Of a DNA stretch of 64,000 nt, positions 60,601 to 64,000 are shown one piece after another. The notes beneath the pieces were generated by a model. The model worked only from the letters and a program-made list of their open reading frames with translations. It was not told the origin of the DNA and made no database searches. Each line of letters starts with the position of its first letter. Position 1 is the first letter of the stretch. Origin of the DNA: JBGPLJ01 sp963826145 (GTDB lineage: Bacteria; Pseudomonadota; Gammaproteobacteria; Steroidobacterales; Steroidobacteraceae). Location: NCBI GenBank assembly GCA_963826145.1, contig CAWGVW010000002.1:1426001-1490000 (forward strand). The letters are read 5' to 3'. A program made the translations under genes and the position numbers.

Positions 60601-60643
60601 AACCAAGCAGCACGACGGCGAGGACTGCCAGTTTCCGCTTCAT
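57638..60643 (-). CDS. Large exported DUF11-repeat protein
   Basis: A 1001-residue exported protein (signal peptide to about residue 24, TAFSQA). Residues 25-300 form an N-terminal domain with AAYLYWGGSGATVDANVTLN; then at least two DUF11/conserved-repeat units (PEVNLGITKIHSGNFIVG, GAYTITVSNAAG, VTDTLPTGLTYVSGTGTG), a later block (LPTLVISKTSQVVSDPY) and a short end QFTIQFRIRVQ. DUF11 units are Ig-like and typical of surface proteins. No anchor, sorting signal or autotransporter barrel is visible. The divergent folA follows. Confidence 0.85.
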   Translation of the reverse strand: MKRKLAVLAVVLLGLSSTTAFSQAAPISRFARFVGHINTVATGGAMRDQPNTGNACSLANNPSSNALNGIPAGSTIVAAYLYWGGSGATVDANVTLNATAVTASRTFTVVSGGATSFGAFANVTARVAGNGTFTFGNLTVDTSGTYCGNQTVFASWSLVVIYQNAAEPLRAINVFDGLEAFQGSQINLTPDGYRIRPSGNDGKIIVVTWEGDPGNSTPLNGFSEALRFNGTTLDDGINPPGSDPVIQQFDSTINGLGLQNSYGADIDTYDISSLLVPGATSATTTYSAGQDRVFLTAQIVSVTSDPEVNLGITKIHSGNFIVGTNGAYTITVSNAAGVEPEDNAVTVTDTLPTGLTYVSGTGTGWGCSNAAQIVTCTHAASLAAGASFPPITLTVGVGLAALGTVTNSATVSSNSFDNNSGNNTATDATLVVGPILSTSTKTVSDLNGGDANPGDTLRYTITLNESAGIAATGVSLTDDVPANVASYSIVSIPAGAVNSSTGPGTGANNTGRVNITNVTVPANGNVTVVFDVIVGAVGPGATIDNTATVANPNGPGATPSAPQVIVSQSQIAGNGTKQLYLWSNPANRLSRVQPTGAHPSVVINPSSSATWTLTPTLQKATTLQAGNFAVRLWIDRSAASANTTRGVTITFANSALGTLATVSQNITAVPTGTPAAYVFTLNLPAAVTAPVGSTFSLTVNNTTTNANRTVNVWPISGANISRIELNSATVITVDSVLDYTATYPAATTATNFLRSSTNFIRAVVSDPFGSFDVTSATITIIDANGTTQVSNAAMTMVNDSGAATKTYQYAYAIPAAAALGGWTIRVTATEGTESTPVTDLGVGSFVVYLPLPTLVISKTSQVVSDPYRGATNPLRVPGSIQLYTVLVRNTGPGTVDSNTLVITDPIGTDSAIYVSTVSGNPVVFTDGTAPNQSGLVYVYATSVTYSNQVGGGAPFNYTPVPDANGFDPNVRGIRIAPTGVMNAAAGATTPQFTIQFRIRVQ

Positions 60644-60792
60644 TGCAGGGACTGAAAGAGCCTTTCGAGGTCAGGAGGCGCTGGCCGTCCGGGCTTCCGC
60701 CATCATTGGCTTCCACCTGGGCGAAACAGCTGCGGCAGGATATAAGCCGGCCTCGCGCGGCGGCGTCGAACCAGTCACAATTTCAACCACTT

Positions 60793-61347
60793 ATGTCAAG
60801 CAACGCCAACCCCATCACAGATCCCCGGACTGCCGTGCCGGTGCTGAATTCGGGGGATTTGAGGCTCGTGATCGTGGTGGCGGCAGCCGACAACGGCGTC
60901 ATAGGGCGCGATGGACAATTGCCCTGGCATCTGCCCGACGATCTGAAGCACTTCAAGGCCCTCACGCTCGGCAAGCCTGTGCTCATGGGGCGCAAGACCT
61001 ACGAATCGATCGGGAAACCGCTCATCAACCGGCCGAACATCGTGCTGACCCGCAATCTCTGCTGGGAAGCGCCACAGGTCATCGTCGTGCATACGCTCGA
61101 CGATGCCTGCGCGCGTGCGCGCCCGGCCACCGACCTCATGGTAATCGGCGGCGCGGACATCTTCGAGCTTTGCCTGCCGCGTTGCTCCTTGATTCACCTG
61201 ACGCGTGTCCACGCGAACATTCCCGGCGACACTCGCTTCGTCGCGTTGCCGCTGTCGCAATGGCGCGAAACAACCCGCGAAGACCATGCCGCGGACGCAC
61301 GGCACGCGTATTCTTTCAGCTTCGTGACACTCGAGCGCATCGTGTGA
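60793..61347 (+). CDS. folA: Dihydrofolate reductase
   Basis: A 184-residue DHFR: AADNGVIGRDGQLPWHLPDDLKHF, with the proton-donating Asp at residue 50, KPVLMGRKTYESIG, NIVLTRN and VIGGADIFELCLP. It reduces dihydrofolate to tetrahydrofolate with NADPH. About 20 residues precede the usual start of the enzyme, but no other ATG fits better, and the first ATG at 60793 lies in an AT-richer leader. The next gene starts five bases after its stop. Confidence 0.94.
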   Translation: MSSNANPITDPRTAVPVLNSGDLRLVIVVAAADNGVIGRDGQLPWHLPDDLKHFKALTLGKPVLMGRKTYESIGKPLINRPNIVLTRNLCWEAPQVIVVHTLDDACARARPATDLMVIGGADIFELCLPRCSLIHLTRVHANIPGDTRFVALPLSQWRETTREDHAADARHAYSFSFVTLERIV

Positions 61348-61351
61348 CGAC

Positions 61352-63313
61352 ATGCGGTTTGGTCTCATCGCCTGCACGTACTTCGGGCTGACGGCGCTCG
61401 CTCACGCGGAACCGCCACCGCCCTCGGCATTTGCGTCGCTCCCGGCAGTGAGCCACGTGGACATCAGCCCGAACGGAAAATATCTCGCCTGGGCCGACCG
61501 GACCGGCGCCCGCGAAGTCGCCGTGATATACGAGGTCGAGTTACAGAAGTCCGTGCAGCAGGTGGATTTCGACGCAACGACGAAACTTCGCGGCCTGCGG
61601 TGGGCCGACGATGACACGCTGCTCGTCGACTACAGTTCGACGGCGAAGGACGTACCAGGCAGTGCGCGCTTCGAGTTCTATCGCACGCTGTCGGTCGATG
61701 TGAAGGATGGAAGCCGGCGCATGCTGCTCATGAGCGGGGGCCAGCGACAGAGTGTGACGACCGCGGTTCTCGTGGCCTTGCACACGTCGCGACCGCGAAC
61801 TGTAGTCATGTGGTCGAAGGACTTTTCAGCGGTCGCGGAACGACGTCAGATGGACACGCTCATCCCTAACAAGCGTGTCGATTCGGGCTGGGTATCAGTG
61901 CTTTTCGAAGTGGATACAACGAGCGGCCGCGGCACCCCCATCGACAAGGGCGACCAGTTCACCGGGGAATGGCTCGTCGACCGCGACGGCAACAGCGTGG
62001 CGCGCAGCGACTGGAAGGCCAAGACCAATCGGTACTCGATACTCGCCAAGCGCAGCTACGGCGGATGGCGCGAAGTCTACCGTCGTACCGACGGCGCGCA
62101 ACCGGAACTGCAGGGCCTGACGGCTGATGAACAGTCGATCATCGCGGTCGGTCCGAACCGTGCTGGCCGTGAAGTCGCATGGGCCATTCCTCGGAATGGC
62201 GCATCCGCCAAAGTGTTCTTCGAGGACCACGGACAGGATGTCGAAGCGTTGCTTCGGGATCGCTACACCAGCGCGCCGCTCGGCGTGCGGCTCGGCGGCC
62301 TCGAGCAGGGGATGAAATGGATCGACGAGGCGGCGCAGGCACGCTACGACTCCGTGGCCACGGCATTTCCCGCCAAGAATGTCGATATCGTCGGCATCTC
62401 CGAGGATCACAAGCGCGCGATTGCGCGCGTCGACAGCCCGTCGGATCCGGCGACCTACTATTACGTCGATTTCACGACGAACAAGGCCGACATCGTCGGG
62501 GAGGAATACCCGCAGCTTGCGAAAGTCCCGCTTGGTCTCGTACGCACGATGCAATACAAGGCGCGTGACGGTACGATGATCCCGGCATATCTCACGCTGC
62601 CGCCGGGCGAGGATCCGCAGAATCTTCCGATGGTCGTGCTGCCGCACGGGGGACCTGAAGCGCGGGACGATTACGCATTCGACTGGTGGTCGCAGTTCCT
62701 CGCGACGCGCGGCTACGCGGTATTGCGGCCGCAGTTTCGCGGGTCGACCGGTTTTGGCGACGATTTCCGGCGCGCCGGCTATCGCCAGTGGGGCAGTCGC
62801 ATGCAGGATGACCTGACCGATGGCGTGCTCGCGATGGTGCAGCTGGGGATCGCCGACGGGCACCGTGTCGCGATCGTAGGGGGTAGCTACGGCGGATACG
62901 CCGCGCTTGCCGGCGCAGCATTCACCCCGGATGTTTATCGTTGCGCGATCAGCATCAACGGAGTTTCCGACCTGCCGGAGATGCTCGGCAGCGTCAAGGT
63001 GCAGAACGGAGCGGAATCCGATTCGCTCGCGTACTGGCTCGACAACATCGGATCGCCGTTCAACAAGACGGTCATTGCGCGCTCACCGGCCCGCGCGGCG
63101 GACCGGATCCGCATTCCGATCCTCCTGATGCACGGAGTCGATGACACCGTGGTGCCGATCGGCCAGTCCGAATCGATGGCGCGTGCGCTTGCCGATCTCG
63201 GCAAGCCGGTTGAATTCATTCGCTTGCCGGGCGAAGACCACTGGCTGTCGCGCACCGAAACGCGCCTGCGAGTGCTGACGGAAATCGAGAAGTTTCTCGC
63301 CGCGAACTTATGA
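61352..63313 (+). CDS. Exported S9-family prolyl oligopeptidase-like peptidase
   Basis: A 653-residue alpha/beta hydrolase-type peptidase with a beta-propeller N-terminal half (signal-like start MRFGLIACTYFGLTALAHA) and an S9 C-terminal domain: GGSYGGYAAL with Ser 512, HGVDDTVVP with Asp 597 and EDHWLS with His 630. The two-Gly GGSYGGY form is that of the dipeptidyl aminopeptidase/acylaminoacyl peptidase branch. It follows folA by four bases, so the two may be co-transcribed. It ends in a six-base overlap with the convergent kmo. Confidence 0.92.
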   Translation: MRFGLIACTYFGLTALAHAEPPPPSAFASLPAVSHVDISPNGKYLAWADRTGAREVAVIYEVELQKSVQQVDFDATTKLRGLRWADDDTLLVDYSSTAKDVPGSARFEFYRTLSVDVKDGSRRMLLMSGGQRQSVTTAVLVALHTSRPRTVVMWSKDFSAVAERRQMDTLIPNKRVDSGWVSVLFEVDTTSGRGTPIDKGDQFTGEWLVDRDGNSVARSDWKAKTNRYSILAKRSYGGWREVYRRTDGAQPELQGLTADEQSIIAVGPNRAGREVAWAIPRNGASAKVFFEDHGQDVEALLRDRYTSAPLGVRLGGLEQGMKWIDEAAQARYDSVATAFPAKNVDIVGISEDHKRAIARVDSPSDPATYYYVDFTTNKADIVGEEYPQLAKVPLGLVRTMQYKARDGTMIPAYLTLPPGEDPQNLPMVVLPHGGPEARDDYAFDWWSQFLATRGYAVLRPQFRGSTGFGDDFRRAGYRQWGSRMQDDLTDGVLAMVQLGIADGHRVAIVGGSYGGYAALAGAAFTPDVYRCAISINGVSDLPEMLGSVKVQNGAESDSLAYWLDNIGSPFNKTVIARSPARAADRIRIPILLMHGVDDTVVPIGQSESMARALADLGKPVEFIRLPGEDHWLSRTETRLRVLTEIEKFLAANL

Positions 63314-64000
63314 CGCTGCGACTTCCGCGATCGGCGCCAGCCGCTCCCCAATGAGGATTGCGGCGCGCTTCAGATCCACGTCTTCGATCCGCGCGGCACC
63401 CGTCGTCAATTCGTCGAGCAGCCTCTGCTGAATCCTGCCTCGCGCGAGCGCGTCGGCATAGCCGATCTCGTGGTGGAACATGACCATCGAGTAGCGCGGC
63501 ACGAAGCGTTCCGGAAAACGCCGCTCGAGCTCGAGCGATAGCGCCTTCTGCAGCTGGAATGTCGGATCGCGCACGGTGTCGCGCATCTCGACGTAGTTCT
63601 CGAGCGCCATTTCGGCAATAGCATCCGTGTTCGGACGCCGCATGCGCTCGAACTCCGCGAACACATCCGGCCATTCGTGGCCGGCAGCGAGGAGGTCATC
63701 GAAAACCACGCAGTCCTCGAGTGCGCAGTTCATGCCCTGTCCGTGGAAGGGCACGATGCCATGCGCCGCATCGCCGATGAGAAGCGCCGTGCGCCCGACC
63801 GACCAGGGCTCGCAATACACGGTGCCCATGCTGCCGGTCGGATTCCCGAAAAAGTCCTGCACGAGGTCCGGCATCAGCGCGAGCGCATCGGCGAAATAAC
63901 TCCGGAAGAACGCCTGGAGCACTTCGCCATTCGCGAGAGTCTCGAAACTCTCGGCGCCTTTGCGCGCGAGGAATAGAGTCACCGTGAAACTGCCGTCGAC
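63308..64000 (-). CDS. kmo: Kynurenine 3-monooxygenase (N-terminal part outside)
   Basis: Partial gene, open to the right edge; 230 residues of the C-terminal side are seen. Typical features: DGSFTVTLFLARKG, GDAAHGIVPFHGQGMNCALEDC (FAD ribose/pyrophosphate motif), AIAEMALENYVEMRDTV and RFVPRYSMVMFHHEIGYADAL. KMO hydroxylates L-kynurenine in the kynurenine route from tryptophan to NAD or quinolinate. Neighbouring kyn genes, if any, are beyond the edge. The two cyclase-family genes in the window are possible kynurenine formamidases, but they lie 22 and 15 kb away. Confidence 0.9.
   Translation of the reverse strand, partial: VDGSFTVTLFLARKGAESFETLANGEVLQAFFRSYFADALALMPDLVQDFFGNPTGSMGTVYCEPWSVGRTALLIGDAAHGIVPFHGQGMNCALEDCVVFDDLLAAGHEWPDVFAEFERMRRPNTDAIAEMALENYVEMRDTVRDPTFQLQKALSLELERRFPERFVPRYSMVMFHHEIGYADALARGRIQQRLLDELTTGAARIEDVDLKRAAILIGERLAPIAEVAAS

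Noticed and set aside
1..64000. CRISPR arrays, insertion sequences, prophage genes, rRNA or tRNA genes
   Set aside because: No spaced direct repeats, transposase, integrase, phage or RNA gene patterns were seen.

Overview
The window is a GC-rich, densely packed chromosomal segment of a Gammaproteobacterium. cmoA (cmo5U34 tRNA modification), an AlgZ/AlgR-like LytTR two-component pair, rtcB, a single-subunit quinol nitric oxide reductase, kynurenine 3-monooxygenase and a large set of exported peptidases and amidohydrolases fit the Steroidobacterales/Nevskiales/Xanthomonadales neighbourhood. This placement is an inference from gene content. I see no rRNA, tRNA, CRISPR array, insertion sequence or prophage. 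Gene density is very high, with many 4-base ATGA/GTGA/TTGA overlaps and several convergent pairs that share stop codons.

Layout. 0-7.6 kb: end of an FMN reductase, two exported SnoaL-like proteins around an amidohydrolase, then an ECF42-type sigma factor cassette (DGPF protein, sigma factor with TPR tail, SRPBCC protein, second DGPF protein), followed by an ArsR-type regulator with its own promoter/operator, a tandem AHSA1 protein and a YceI protein. 7.6-24.7 kb: housekeeping and accessory enzymes: TPR protein, M28 peptidase, alpha/beta hydrolase, two glutathione S-transferases, exported SDR, qNOR, GDSL lipase, cmoA, methyltransferase, chorismate mutase, an internally deleted nitronate monooxygenase, GNAT, class C beta-lactamase-like hydrolase and an AAC(3)-like acetyltransferase. 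24.7-36.1 kb: DUF222-HNH gene (frameshifted), NAPE-PLD-like metallo-hydrolase, M20 peptidase, a hydantoinase/carbamoylase-type hydrolase (frameshifted twice), YtcJ-like amidohydrolase, LytTR two-component system, membrane-anchored MDR dehydrogenase and class V aminotransferase. 36.1-39.4 kb: an arsenic operon (arsR, arsN2, a 23-codon Cys-Cys ORF, arsC, aquaporin) ending in rtcB. 39.4-45.3 kb: CAP protein, diheme cytochrome, cyclase, then two badly broken genes, a trypsin-like protease and a TIR-TPR protein. 45.3-64 kb: permease, cyclase, Sel1 protein, MAPEG protein, GMC oxidoreductase with its small subunit, M28 peptidase, three lipoproteins, a 1001-residue DUF11 protein, folA, an S9 peptidase and the C-terminal part of kmo.

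How the parts work together. The clearest functional unit is the ars operon: an ArsR with a C-terminal cysteine cluster, a promoter overlapped by a perfect inverted repeat, thioredoxin-type ArsC to reduce arsenate, and an aquaporin rather than ArsB/Acr3 for arsenite exit. An unrecognised Cys-Cys micro-ORF is translationally coupled to arsN2, and rtcB is coupled to the aquaporin. The second unit is the ECF42/DGPF cassette. The third is a LytS/LytTR pair running into two amidohydrolase-type genes.

A striking feature is indel damage. About 17 frame breaks plus one 60-residue in-frame deletion hit nine genes, clustered at 4.6-7.4, 20.6, 25-30, 42-45 and 57 kb, while long genes between them are clean. 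Either these loci are decaying or the assembly has local indel errors. Reads would decide, and no functional claim about these genes should be made before that.
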